A stretch of DNA of 64,000 nucleotides. Origin: Xenopus tropicalis. Its lineage: Eukaryota; Chordata; Amphibia; Anura; Pipidae. Positions 1 to 12,500 of this stretch are shown piece after piece (position 1 is the first letter of the stretch; the number at the start of each line of letters is the position of its first letter). The stretch is from positions 76,691,404 to 76,755,403 of the forward strand of contig NC_030678.2 in NCBI RefSeq assembly GCF_000004195.4, read 5' to 3'. Below the pieces are notes generated by a model, which worked only from the letters and a program-made list of their open reading frames with translations, had not been told where the DNA came from and searched no databases. Position numbers and translations under genes: made by a program.

Positions 1-1959
1 ACAGGGGGCACCTGCTGCCGCCCCGCCTCCTTCCTAACCGCTGCGCGGGATCCCGGGGCTGAGGATGGGGCTGGTCCTGGCAGCGAGCAGGTTTCAGTTA
101 GTGCGCTTATGTCTAAATGACATGCTGCTGGGTGACTGGTTTTCGTGTCATAACTAAAACATAAGAGAATACTAGAGACACTGCCAATTAAATAACACCC
201 CCCACTTATAATACACTGATAATACTATTTCATTTTACAACTAGGCAAAGCTGACATACTATAGTCTGGAGAGCTAACTAGGTAGGATAGGGTGGTTTGT
301 AGTGCGTGAGCCACGCTGATCGTTTCTCCCGCGTAGTGCGCTTGGTAAATAGGAATTTAAAATTGTACGCAAATATTTGTGGTTACAGCTGCAGTCTGAA
401 TTGGCTGCACACCCACTTTATGTAGAAAAGGTTGTGCATGTCAAAAAAAGGGTGCGCTCGTTTTTCTTTAAGGACATGGGCTAGGCCAGCAAGTCTCCTT
501 CCTTTTCTGTAATGGTTCTGTGTTCCGGGGATTATTCTCTGACTGGTGGGCAAAGAAGCCAATAAAGCTGCCAGATCAGAATGACTACTTTCATGATCAC
601 ATGGGTGTTTGCGTAGTAGTTAAGGTGCTGTTTATCGAGTTATTGAGAGATTACTTTTCAAGGAGATATTTCAGAGGTGTAGATGCATGCAGCACACATA
701 TCTTCTAGGCAAGAGTTCTGCTTTCTGGGACCTCCCTCAGGTGGAAAAAGGGCACCTTTCAGTTTTCATGACACTCACTTCGAATAACATTTTTGTTTCT
801 TTCTATAATATATATGTGTAATCTGCTTCTCATTGCTCTCCAACTGTTGTAATTCAGCAGCAGCTGAAGAGTTCTATGTTTCCGAAATTTGCACAATAAA
901 CTTTACACATAAAACACAAATTCAGATGTGAAACAGGATCATGTTCACCCTCTCCCACTGACAAATGCCTCCCCATTTACTCATGTCCTTATTTTTATTT
1001 TTATAAGACATACTTGTGCACTTTACCTGCACTGCATCTCAGTCATTGAGCAGACCCACTGGTCATGTCAAATGAGAATTTGCAGCCTGTCTAATTGGTA
1101 TTCAAACCATCCCAGATACCGATCACGGTAGACCATCATTTACTAAGTTTAGACCATACATGTTCAAACTGGTGACTTAAATTATCTTTGATTTCTATCT
1201 CATCTGTTTAAAAAAGTGTGACATAATGAAACAAAGTCTTGCACTCAAACAATAGACAAAAAAAAACTCCATAGCTGGTTTGCTAAAGTGCAATCACTTC
1301 TATCTTGCAGATTTTGGCCATACAAATATGCTTTTGCCAGTTATTGCATGTGCAAGGTTTATGTATGAACTAGCGGATAAAATCATTGCTATCTGATATT
1401 AATTGCCTATACTTAATTTATTCAATTGGTTACAATTACTAATACATTTGATGACACTACTACTAATAATAATAACAATAGTAATATTAATTATATATTT
1501 GTGTATTATTTTGCAGTTATAATTGGTGCAAAAATGCAATATGGATTGAAATATTAATGGAAATTACCTCATTACCCACATTGTCTTTTTTCATATGGAC
1601 TTACCATCAATGGACATCCCTATTTTGTATTTATGGACTAAATATATCGACTGTAAAAAAAAATTCTGCGCTCTAATTATAGGATTTGGAGCTTTCCCCT
1701 TTTAATAGTTCTATTCACCTGGAACTTCTCCACATGGAACAGAAGATGTTAAGATTCCTCAGTGGAGTGCCCATCCTGCCAAGACAAGTTTAGGACATTA
1801 AAATGTAAATCTACATTCTTCATTCAGCTTTGGGTATATCAGGGTTGCATGCAGAGCATAATTAGCTTGTAATGCAGGGTTGGTGATGCAACACTAGGAA
1901 CATCAATGTGGAAGAACATACAGAGCTTGTAGTGAAACTATAACCACTTTACAATAGTA
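1..1959. other. Intergenic; CpG-rich left edge, otherwise unremarkable
   Basis: The first ~100 bases are GC-rich, and a short ATG-led stretch near 65 runs into a GCAG|GTTTCA donor-like site. This could be the 5' exon of a + strand gene, but nothing downstream confirms it. Joined to the 9437 acceptor of the small membrane-protein gene, its reading frame hits a stop quickly, so at most it could be a non-coding leader. The rest is AT-rich with no gene or clear repeat boundary. Confidence 0.35.
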
Positions 1960-2932
1960 TTAAAGAGGACCTGTCACCCTAAGAAATAATTTGAAATTCA
2001 TTTCTAATGTGTTTGTTAAGCAAAATAAACTTCACTTAAGATTTACATTACTTATAAAATGTGTTTCCTTCAGTCCTGGAATTACAGTCACATCAAATAA
2101 GCAGGTGCCATTTTGTGGACACTGTTATTAAGGCAAGCTTTGTATCTTTCCAAAATCTTGTTTCTGTGCCAGTATGGGGGGACCTGATGCTCATGCCTGT
2201 GCGATGGTTACAAAATTACATGGTGAGGAGGGAGGGGGAATGTGAGGAGAGCAGCAACATCTAAGAAGTTCTGAATTCAAAGTGAAAGTAAGTGTCTGCC
2301 CCGCCTCTATGCCTTAGGCATAGATGTGGGGCAGGCAATATATGATTGACAGCTAGGATTTTTAAATGCTTTTATAATGGGTATGGATGTGTCACATGGA
2401 GGCAAAATCACTTGTTAAAGATTGCAAAAAGATCATATTAAGCTTTCTTATTTCAGTGTTCTTACAGGGTCTTGTATTTTTTAAGTATTGTCTTTTAAAT
2501 AAAGCAGCTACATTCAGAAACTAGAACTGCTTTCAGATAATCTATTGTTTCTCCTACTCCCACATAACAGTTCCAAGCTGGACTTGGATTTCTTACTATT
2601 GAGTACTATTCTGATATCTACTGGGAACTGCTATCTTGCTACCTTCCCATTGTTCTGCTGATCGGCTGCTGGGAGGGGGTGATATCACGCCAACTTGCAG
2701 CGCAGCAGTAAAGTGTGACTGAAGTTTATCAGCGCGGGTCACATGGCTGTGGCACCCTGGGAAATGAAGAAGATCGCTTGCCCCATGTGAAATTTCAAAA
2801 TGAAATAAAAATAAATAAAAAAAAATCTGTGTTTTTGAAAAATGGATTTCAGTGCAGGATTCTGCTGGAAAAGCTCTATTAACTGATGTGTCCTGGAAAA
2901 AAACATGTTTTCCCATGACAGTATTCCTTTAA
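1960..2932. mobile_element. T2/Kolobok-type non-autonomous DNA transposon
   Basis: TTAA target duplications flank the element at 1960-1963 and 2929-2932. The ends are imperfect inverted repeats: AGAGGACCTGTCACC on the left, and TGACAGTATTCCTTTAA on the right. The TTAAAGG-like start is characteristic of the T2 (Kolobok) MITE class of Xenopus. No transposase reading frame is present; the open frames inside are chance. Confidence 0.75.
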
Positions 2933-3265
2933 ATTCCCTTTGGAGCAACTGATGGTCATGTAAACCTTTGCCTGTCTCCTTGGTGTTTCTCTAAGGAATA
3001 GTAGGAAACAGTTCAAAATATGCGAAGGAACTACTCAATAACTTTGAGTAAAGATTAATAAAAAAGATATGTATATATCTGAGTATCAGGAAATTTCCAA
3101 TCAACATAAATGCATTCAAAATGCCATGGAATTATTACATTAAGTAAACTTAATCTCATGTTATTATAAATGCAAATTTTTTCTTCTTATTTAACGTTAA
3201 GGTTTCAAATATAGGCATAGGCTTTAAGAGAACACTTCAGTCTAAACCTATACAATATAGAAATG

Positions 3266-3580
3266 TATAGATACAAGACTTGTTATCCAGAATGCTCGGG
3301 ACCTGGGGTTCTCCAGATAATGGGTCTTTCCAAATTTAGGATCTTCATCCCTTAAATCTAAAAAAAAATAATTTAAACATTTATAAATCCAATAGGATTG
3401 TTTTATTCTATCTTAGTTAGTATCAAGTACAAGGTACTGTTTTTTTATTACAGAGAAAAATAAAGTCATTTTTAAAATTGTAAATTATTTGATTAAAATG
3501 ATGTCTATGGGAAATGTCCTTCCCATAATTCAGAACTTTATGGATAATGGGCTTCCGGATTACAGATCCTATGCCTGTAT
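3266..3580. mobile_element. Xenopus-type palindromic MITE (TTATCCAGAATGCT family), copy 1
   Basis: The left end contains TTATCCAGAATGCTCGGGAC and the right end TGGATAATGGGCTTCCGGAT followed by GATCCTATGCCTGTA. These are imperfect inverted copies of the same terminal sequence. The same family recurs at 7315-7500, 7618-8918 and 18983-20548, so this is a high-copy dispersed repeat. Confidence 0.75.
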
Positions 3581-3599
3581 TATGCTTAAGGTGTAAACA

Positions 3600-4740
3600 A
3601 TGGCCTCTTCTCTCCACATTCTCACTAAATATTCTAGTATCTTTGGGCTATCATGCATTCAAAAGGATTAGCTGCCCCCTGAAAGAACCAAGCCCTTTTC
3701 ACAATAAATCGTCAGGGAATTTTCTTAACTCTCATTAGCCCCAAGCAGTGTCATTACCAGCTTAAAACAAACAAACATAAGATAGAAAAGTGCACAGAAA
3801 ACAAAAAGGCATCTGGCAAAGAACAGGCTGAATGTGAGAATAAGAAGCTCAAAAGCTATTTATGCACCTTAAATTCCCAGAGGCTGTACCCATCCTTAGT
3901 AAATATTCATGTACCCACCTGTACACCTAAGACTAAACAACATGAATCTTTACATGTGAAATTGTGCTGTGCAGGCAAGCTGAGACATAAACTTTGACTT
4001 TTGTAATTAACTATATGCGTGAACATAATTTAAGAATGGTAAAGAAAATATTTAAAGATAAAGCTATACAAGCAAGCCTAAACTTACAGTCTGGGAGGTG
4101 CCTTAACACTTAATAGTTTCACTGTCAGAAATGTCACAAATTTTGTGCTGTTTCAGCTGAGGGCTATTTCCTGGGGGTACTTTTAGATTAACCCAGAAAA
4201 CTATAAATTGTTTTAAAATATGCTTTAATTTTTGTGTAATTCCCCAGATTTAGACTTTTAAATAAAATAAAGAAATCACACTTCATGTCAGCAAAACCAT
4301 ATGGTAGGGTTCCCTGCTCACATTTATCAGTCAGTTGCTCAATGCACACCTATTTAAGCATCAGAAAAAAAGAACAGCAGATGATATGTTTAACATATAA
4401 TGCTCTATTCTGTTTGCCCCTATGTGGGTTTGGGAAGCAGATTCTTATTTGCACCCTTTCCTTTTTTCTTTTTAAAGATAGTAGTTTTGTTCTAGTAGTT
4501 GTGGTGTGCCTTCCAAAACTATGTTTGTTTCCTGCTCACATACTGTCAGATCATATAAGTGCCTCTCATTCCAAATCTTCAAAAATGGAACTCCCCTGTT
4601 AGCCTTTGCCCTCCTACTTAAGTGCTTGTCTCTGAAATGAAAAATGGAAACCCCTCAGTAGTCTCTTATATAGAGAAACCGTATGTTACCAGGAGTCATT
4701 AACTGATTAAAGTTTTTTCCCATTCTTTAATAGGTGGAAG
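3600..4740. other. Intergenic, no gene seen
   Basis: AT-rich sequence. Open frames such as 4285-4602 have no recognisable domain, no splice-consistent partner and no coding-like composition. Confidence 0.4.
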
Positions 4741-4756
4741 AGAACCTAAATTTGTT

Positions 4757-5447
4757 GACAGCTGCTCATGTCTCAGGACTTCTCCTTCACATCCACTGTC
4801 CTTTTCTCTAATGGCTCCTCCTCCGTTGCGGGGACGCCCGCCGGTTCTCTCCAGGCGCGCACGACGCGCGGCCCTTTAAATCTTTTTCCCTTGTGCGCAT
4901 GCGCGCTCGCGTCCGGCGCCTCTACGCATGCGCACGCGAGTTTACGCTCGGCGCACGCATATGACGTCACAATGGCGCCAAATTCACATATTTAAGGCGC
5001 TTCTAGCTTGAAATCATTGCCCAACGTAGGTTCTGCTTCCTGTAAGTTCCTGGGTGTGTTTCTCTTGTGTTCCTGCGGTGTTTTGACCTTAGTCTGTACC
5101 TGACCTTCTCTTGTTTGCTGCCTGTATTGACTTTGCTTGTTCCTGACTATTCTTGCCTGCTGCCTGAACCGACCATTCTACTGGATCCTGATTTTGTACT
5201 GCATTGCCCGATTGTTGCTGACCCTGGCCCGTCCTGACTACGCTAAGTGTTCCCCCACCTTCCTGTCATACGATTGGTTCCCGTGCCTGCTCAGAACTCT
5301 CTCCTCGGGTCTCTCACAACAAGTCCTGGCGGCATCCGAGTAGCGAAGGGCTCCTCCCGACGTGAAAGGCGGTGGTTATAGGCAGAAGCGTGAGCCGAGA
5401 CCGGATCCGTGGAGTCTGTTCTGAGTTTTGGGATACCGATCGTGACA
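4757..5447 (+). promoter_or_regulatory. LTR-like CpG-rich promoter block (CRE, NRF1-type sites, TATA-like box)
   Basis: A sharply GC- and CpG-rich block in AT-rich surroundings. It carries NRF1-like palindromes (TGCGCATGCGC near 4895; CGCATGCGC near 4925), a perfect CRE (TGACGTCA, 4962-4969) and a TATA-like ATATTTAAGG about 25 bases downstream. A C/T-rich leader follows. It ends with GTGACA and may begin at TGTCTC (4769), as expected of a retroelement LTR. I could not find a convincing target duplication, so the LTR identity is inference. The order CRE then TATA suggests + strand transcription. Confidence 0.5.
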
Positions 5448-5926
5448 CAGGGTAAGGGAATGCACCCTTGTATGTTTTTGATGACATGAAGTGGCCAAGA
5501 AAAATGAAAATTATTTTTATAATTTCTAAAACTTTCTGTCCACTCTTCATGTCAGCAGCCACTACCTCCATTAGGTACCAAGATAAAACATCCTAAATAT
5601 GCATTCAATGGGTCTACTGAACAGTATGAGGTCAAATGTGCATAGGCTTTTATAAGTATGTACATGGCCTGTAGGGGCCCTATAGTGTCTGTCCTTTCAC
5701 CTACTGCAAAAGTACTCAACCAGAGTTTAGATGGCAACTGGACCTTTAAATGAACTACACTGTTACTTAAAATTGACTATGTTAGTCAGAAAGTCATTCT
5801 GATCAATTCTAGTTGGCCAGATAACTTGCTTGTATCCAAATTTGCAGGTATCATTCTGTTTTATTAATTGCCCCATACTTCATCATTGTTTAAAATAAGG
5901 TTAAATCTTTTTATATCCTCATACAG

Positions 5927-7223
5927 CAGTGCTGTCCAACTTCTGTTGTACCGAGGGCCGGAATTTTTCTGACCTACATGGTGGAGGGCCGATAATGGAA
6001 GCCAGTTTTGACCACTCCCCTTTTTGAAACCGCACCCACTTGAAACCACACCCATGTTATCACATGACTATACCCATATTAATGGTTGTAGTACAGCAAA
6101 AACCTGCCATACTCTGCCTTCCCTACCCTGCCTGTGTGTGCCATACTCTGCCTTCCCTACCCTGCCTGTGTGTGCCATACTCTGCCTTCCCTACCCTGCC
6201 TGTGTGTGCCATACATTCACTGTGTGTGCCATTCTTGGCTGGTTTGTGCCATACTTGGTCTGTGTGTGTGCCATACTCTGCCTGCCCTACCCTGCCTGTG
6301 TGTGCCATACTCTGCCTTCCCTACCCTGCCTGCGTGTGCCATACTTTCACTGTGCTTGCCATTCTTGGCTGGTTTGTGCCATACTCTGCCTGTGTGTGCC
6401 ATACTCTGCCTGTGTGTGCCATACTCTGCCTGTGTGTGCCATACTCTGCCTTCCCTACCCTGCCTGTGTGTGCCATACATTCACTGTGTGTGCCATTCTT
6501 GGCTGGTTTGTGCCATACTTGGTCTGTGTGTGTGCCATACTCTGCCTGCCCTACCCTGCCTGTGTGTGCCATACTCTGCCTTCCCTACCCTGCCTGCGTG
6601 TGCCATACTTTCACTGTGCTTGCCATTCTTGGCTGGTTTGTGCCATACTCTGCCTGTGTGTGCCATACTCTGCCTGTGTGTGCCATACTCTGCCTGTGTG
6701 TGCCATACTCTGCCTTCCCTACCCTGCCTGTGTGTGCCATACTCTGCTTGCCCTATGCTGCCTGTGTGTGTATGGCACACACAGGCAGCCTACAGTGACA
6801 CAATGCTGGCACTGCTCCTACAGTCTGCACAATAACTATATATTAAAAAATATACCACCTCAGTACATGTTCTTTTTGTAGTGTGCAGGGATTATTTGTG
6901 GGTTTCTACTGCTCCTGAGGTGTGAACAGGGGAACAATGTGGGTGATTACAGCCTGAGCCTGAGGTGTGAACACTGCAGGGGGTGAACAATGCAGAGATT
7001 AAAAGGTGTGAACAACACAGGGGATTACATATTTAAACAATACAGGGGGATTACAGCCTGAATCTGAGGTGAAAACCATGCAGGGGGGCAGTTAATCACA
7101 GTACTGATACCATTTAGAGCTTACACAAGAGTAAGCCATCAAAGCAGCCAGACAGGTGGGGGGCCACACAGAGGGGGGTCGCGGGCTGCATGCGGCCCGC
7201 GGGCCGCCAGTTGGACAGCACTG
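5927..7223. mobile_element. hAT-type non-autonomous transposon, 1.3 kb
   Basis: Terminal inverted repeats CAGTGCTGTCCAAC (left) and GTTGGACAGCACTG (right) are flanked by a perfect 8-bp target duplication, TCATACAG, at 5919-5926 and 7224-7231. This is diagnostic of the hAT superfamily. There is no transposase; the middle is taken up by a tandem repeat (6112-6770). A related copy in reverse orientation lies at 19482-20280. Confidence 0.9.
6112..6770. repeat. Tandem repeat of TGTGTGCCATACTCTGCC-type units inside the hAT element
   Basis: Short units (GTGTGCCATACTCTGCC and variants with CTTCCCTACCCTGCC) repeat many times. A higher-order unit of 264 bases is visible: the ATACATTCACTGTGTGTGCC segment at 6211 recurs at 6475 with the same downstream order. 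Because 264 is divisible by three, long stop-free frames arise on both strands. They are not genes. Confidence 0.85.
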
Positions 7224-7314
7224 TCATACAGGATTGATTTTTTGCTTACTGGGGTCTAAGACCCTGACAACCAAACAGCATTGTAAACTGCAATGTGGAA
7301 AAAGGCAATTACTA

Positions 7315-7500
7315 ATACAGGTATGGGACCTGTTATCCAGAATGCTTGGGACCTGGGGTTTTCTGGATAAGGGATCTTTTCGTAACTTGGATCTAAAAAT
7401 TAGATTTATTTGCTTATAATGAAGTCTATGGGAGATGGCCTTTCAGTAATTCGGAACTTTCTGGATAATGGGTTTCTGGATAAGGGATCCCATACCTGTA
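7315..7500. mobile_element. Palindromic MITE (TTATCCAGAATGCT family), copy 2, short
   Basis: Begins ACAGGTATGGGACCTGTTAT and ends GGATCCCATACCTGT, each preceded or followed by TA. Near-perfect inverted ends with a short interior give an almost complete hairpin. Confidence 0.8.
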
Positions 7501-7779
7501 CCAATTAAAAATTAATATAAATATATAATATATATATTGTAGTCCTTCAAACTACAATATACTAAATTTGAATTTAAATGAGACATTTACTATTTGGTAA
7601 AAATCACAAACAACAAGTACAGGTATAGGATTCGTTATCCAAAAAGCTCTAAATTCATGAAAGGCCTATAGACTCCATGTAAATCAAATAATTAAAATTT
7701 AAAAAATGATTTCCTCTTTCTCTGTAATAATAAAAGTGTGTACTGTGTACTTGATCCTAACTAAGATATATTAAGATTA

Positions 7780-8840
7780 CCGTATATACTCGAGTATATA
7801 CTCGAGTATAGGCTCTCTGCCTATGCCAGCTTCCCAGAACCGCCATCCTGTTAACTGTGCGCTCTTCTGCTGTGCTGGGCGCGCTTCTGCTCTGCTGGGC
7901 GCCGCAGTCGCACCAGTGACGTCACGCGCCCCCTTCAGTTACTCATGGCCTTATCTTACAAGGTGTAAGATAAGGCCATGAGTAACTGAAGGGGGCGCGT
8001 AACTGAAGGGGGTGCGTGACGTCACTGGCGCGACTGCGGCGCCCAGCAGAGCAAAAGCGCGCCCAGCACAGCAGAAGAGCGCACAGTTAGCAGAATGGCG
8101 GTTCTGGGAAGCTGGCATAGGCAGAGAGTGGGACTGAGGGAACTTTAAGTCGCAGGTGCCAGTAAGTAATACTGCGACTTTTGCAGGAGTTTTTGTCCGT
8201 GCAGCGTGTGGGGCTTTAGAGTAAGGCAAGATGGTATTAGAGGGATGGGCTGTAACTATAACTTGTGTATCCTGAGGCAAGATGGTAGGAGGAGGCTGCA
8301 TCTTTGGGGTTTGTATATCCAAAGTCAGGGCTGTAAATGGAAATATACATAATAATAATATAAATAATAGCTGCCCTATTATTAAGGATAATAACTGTAA
8401 ATAGTAGCAGGCACACAGCATGTTCCAAACAAGGTACTTGCCATAAGGATTTATATCTATATATAGTATGTATAAAGTGCAAATGAGTTCCAGGGTTGGA
8501 CTGGACTTTTGAGTATATGGTAACAACTGGGTGATCTCTATTTAAGTGTGGACTTTGTGAAAACTCGAGTATATAGACAGCAGCAATAGGTTAATGTCAA
8601 TATGCTTTCTGCTGAGAATGGGGGGATCTATGTCAGTTATCTATTATCAGTTCTCAAGCAATATCGTGTAACAAGATTATCCTGCTGTACTTCTTGTGCT
8701 TCGTGTTCTGGCTCGCTCGCACCAGCCCTACTGGTGACACCCTAGGCTTATACTCGAGTCAATAGGTTTTTCCAGTTTTCTTAGGTAAAATTAGGTACCT
8801 CGGCTTATATTCGGGTCGGCTTATACTCGAGTATATACGG
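7780..8840. mobile_element. TA-flanked MITE with CCGTATATACTCGAGTATA ends
   Basis: The left end CCGTATATACTCGAGTATA and right end TATACTCGAGTATATACGG are inverted repeats flanked by TA (7778-7779, 8841-8842). A second member with the same ends is at 13287-14050. The insert contains a further ~315-base palindrome (7813-8128). Confidence 0.8.
7813..8128. repeat. Nested perfect-like palindrome, arms ~150 bases
   Basis: The left arm (CTCTCTGCCTATGCCAGCTT onward) is mirrored by the right arm ending GCTGGCATAGGCAGAG. The centre is near TTATCTTACAAGGTGTAAGATAA (about 7951-7973). The right arm carries a short internal duplication (TAACTGAAGGGGGCGCG followed by TAACTGAAGGGGGTGCG). Each arm contains GTGACGTCAC. 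RNA or single-stranded DNA would form a long hairpin. Confidence 0.8.
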
Positions 8841-9436
8841 TAATACTGATTGGCTGAAAAACATTATTTAGAAAACCTCATGTCCTGAGGATTCTGAATA
8901 ACAGGTTCCATACCTCTGGTAATTATTAAATAACATCTGCCCTATGTTTTTTTTGACAAGCGAAAGAATAACTTATAGCTTTAAGGGCTAGATTTTCAGA
9001 CTACTTAAGCTCTAAAAATACAGCGATTTTGGAAAAACAAAGTGAAGTTCCAGGACACTGGATAAGGTAGAATTTTCCAAGGGGGTGTCATCTCTCACAA
9101 TTGACTAGGCATCTGCAGCTTCTTACTTATCACCCAAATAACTGAACATGATGTGAGCTCTTCCACATATAGCTGCAACTGAAATGGTTCAACCCAACAG
9201 AAAATTCACCTTGTGCTGCAGCAAAGTCAATTAACAGAAAAGTACCACAAACGGTTGAAGTCAAGCTCAGCTTTGGAAAAGATACCAATATAAACAGGGT
9301 TCTCATCAAGTAAACCTAATGTCCTTCATTTTAAAGGCTGGTCCTGTCTGAAGTAGGGCATTGGAAGCAAGTTACCACAATTTTTGGCTCTGAGACTTGT
9401 ACGTTAGACTTAAACAGTGATTGTTTATTCCTTTAG

Positions 9437-9505
9437 TCATGGAACACACCTGGGCAATAGTGCTTCTGTATATTTTAATTGTAAATGCTTTTTGTGAAGA
9501 CAGAG
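9437..9505 (+). CDS. Exon 1 (coding) of small membrane-protein gene
   Basis: The ATG is at 9439, three bases after a good acceptor (TTATTCCTTTAG ending 9436), so a non-coding leader exon probably lies upstream. The exon encodes residues 1-22, a hydrophobic signal sequence ([19 protein letters not shown]), and ends at the donor AG|GTAAGC in phase 1. Confidence 0.75.
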
Positions 9506-12500
9506 GTAAGCACTAGATAATGTGTTTATTTTGCAATTTAGAATATTGTATTAATTGCACACACACATATATGTATATATATACAGTGAGGAACATAAGT
9601 ATTTGAACACCCTGCGATTTTGCAAGTTCTCCCACTTAGAAATCATGGAGGGGTCTGAAATTCACATTGTAGGTGCATTCCCACTGTGAGAGACAGCATT
9701 TGAAAAAAAATTTAGGAAGTCACGTTGTATGATTTTTAAAGAATGTATTTGTATTGCACTGCTGCACATAAGTATTTGAACACCTGAGAAAATAAGTGTT
9801 AATATTTGGTACAGAAGCCTTTGTTTGCAATTACAGAGGTCAAACGTTTCCTGTAGTTCTTGACCAGGTTTGCACACACTGCAACAGGGAGAGAAGTGGG
9901 AGAACTTGCAAAATCGCAGGGTGTTCAAATACTTATGTTCCTCACTGTATATATTGACAATGGTCTTTGGAGGAGACCGAAACGTTGGCCTGATACATTT
10001 GCAGGTCAAAGTAGATTAACAAATGCAGCAAGAAGAGGATCCACACTTACAGGACTTATGAAGAAAAAACGGTGTTTATTCAAGCAGACTGATGTTTCTG
10101 CTAACACACTAGCCTTTGTCAAAGTCATATAAATATATAAATATTGTGCAATAGTCTCTTGGTTTAAAGACAATTGATAGTAGTTCCAGTGAAACCATTA
10201 TTTTAAATGATTTGGGCACAATGTGCATCTGAATTTAGTCCAATTGCAGATTGAACTAAAAATTGGCTCTGAAAGGATCTTTTATTTTGTAGGTATGTTT
10301 TGCCAAAGAAGGCTACTTTTACTGGGCCAGTATGTTTAGAAGGATAAAGGTTAATATTTGACATATTATACTTTGCTAAGGCTCTGGAGCACTGCTATCA
10401 TGAAGCAAGGTGAGATATTTGCCTAAGGCAGCACCACTCCACGTGTTACCTGGGATGGCAATAAGCCGGTAAGAGACAAGATTCTGGTTATTAAACCTGG
10501 AAGTTGGCTCTTCTAGTGCAGAATGCCAGCAATGCAGCCCCACCCCCTACCTTGTAGGGGGAGGGGGGCAGCATCTGGAAGGCCACCTCAGGGCAGCCTG
10601 CTAAAGGTTACCTGAACGGGGTATAATTTACATATGTTACTACATGCCCTGCTTTTTTCTTTTTTTACCCCTTACTTGGCCAGGTGTAGAAAATCCACAG
10701 AAATATATAAAATAAACATAGAAATGGTTGCAATTATTTTTGCTTTTTGTGGTGCATCAAATAAATGAGCCACAATATGAACATACTGTAGATGCACTTC
10801 TTTTCAGTGATCTATAACAACCAATTATATATTTGATTATATTTTCCAATTTAGTAGACCTCTCAAAAGGCAATCACTGATTTTGTTTTTTTGTTTTTTT
10901 TGTTTTTGTATTGATGACTGAATGATTGCCATTTGGCACCCAACATGGATTATATATATATATGTTATATAACATGTTTTATTTGAAGGTGACATTGGGC
11001 TTAATATGAGTATGTGCATTGGTGGACTTCAGACTGCAATGCCCAGAAATATGTTTAGGATTCAACTCATCATCAGAAAGTCACCCAGAAAACACCACGT
11101 GTAGAGGTTACCCTGCAGCAGCAATAAGATACAAACAACAGGAAACTGGTTATATTATAAATGAAGCATTAGACAAAACTTAAGGTGGCCATACACGTGG
11201 CGATCTGACGATGTTTCGTACGACCATCGGTCGCACGAAACATCGTAAGGTCCGCCACACACCATTCAGGGCTGAATCGGCAGGTAAGGAGGTAGAAACA
11301 ATAGGATTTCTACCTCCTTCTGCCGATTCAGCTCTGAAAGGAGAATTTTGGTCAGGCGCCTTCTATGGCGCCCGATCAAAATTTTCAAACTGGTCCGATC
11401 GGCGAGTCGTCCGATATCAGCAGCTTCCTGCGATATCGGTCGACTCGCCGACATGCCATACATGCACCGATTATCGTACGAAACGAGGTTTCGTACGATA
11501 ATATCGGTGCGTGTATGGCCACCTTAAGAAAGAAAATAAAGAGATAACATATCACAGTAAGAGATAACATATCACAGTAAGAGTAATTTAGATTGAAAAA
11601 ATACATATCTTGCAAGTTTAACCTTTTAGTATAAATGAGACTAACTGATAGTTAGGGTAATCTAAAGGGAGGTGAAAAACCTTTCTGAAGCCTCTTCAGT
11701 TTGCCTCAGAGAAGGAAAAAATGTCTCTCCTGGCTTCATAACAATTGGACCTGTATCATCTTTGTGCTAAAAGCTATTTTCAATAGTGATGGGCAAAATG
11801 TTTCGCCAGGCATGGATTCGCGGCTAATTTCCACATTTTGCCATTGGCGGATTGTTTCGCGAAACGGATGAAAAAATTTGCCGTGGAAAAATTTGCAGCA
11901 CGTCCAAAAATTGTCACTGGTGTCAAAAAAGAATAGTTGCGGGCGTCAAAAGAATAGCCGGGTGACAAAATCATAGCCGTGCGACAAAATAATAGCCGCG
12001 GGCGACAAAATAATAGCTGTGCGACAAAATAATAGCCGTGGGCGACAAAATAATAGCCGCGGGCAACAAAAGAATAGCCGTGCAACAAAATAAAAGCCGC
12101 GAGCAACAATTTTTTTTGCCGCACGACATTTTCGCCGTTTTGTGAATTTTTCGCCGTTTTGTGGATCTTTTGAAAGATTTGTGAATTTTTTGGCGAAGCA
12201 AAACGGAACAGATTCGCTCATCACTAATTTTCAATAACCCTGTATTTGCTATTACTTTCTTGAAGCTATCTAGTTTAATTCCCATTACCACCACTTCAGG
12301 GAGAGAAACCAGCAGACAAGTGAAAGGATGCTAGTCAGACCCTGCAACCCATTTTGGCCATAACTTTCCTTGGGACCCCCAACTGATGTATAGTAAATAC
12401 CCCACTTTATAGTATAATATATACCCTTTGTGATGCTTTGAACCCTCTCTGAAGTATAGAGTGTAATGTTAGGTACAATGGTACAAAAGTGCTTATGCAC

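Larger units (their letters stand above)
7618..8918. mobile_element. Palindromic MITE (TTATCCAGAATGCT family), copy 3, split by a younger element
   Basis: The left half starts ACAGGTATAGGATTCGTTAT and the right half ends near GGTTCCATACCTCTGG. They are separated by the TA-flanked MITE at 7780-8840, a clear nested insertion. Confidence 0.65.

Noticed and set aside
41..110. First exon of a + strand gene starting ATGGGGCTGGTCCTGG
   Set aside because: No downstream exon in phase could be found in the window; noted only as a possible leader.
6024..6881. Very long cysteine/proline-rich open frames (up to 285 codons) on both strands
   Set aside because: They are reading frames through a tandem repeat whose period is divisible by three, inside a hAT transposon. 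Several overlapping frames are open at once, which is not expected of a real gene.
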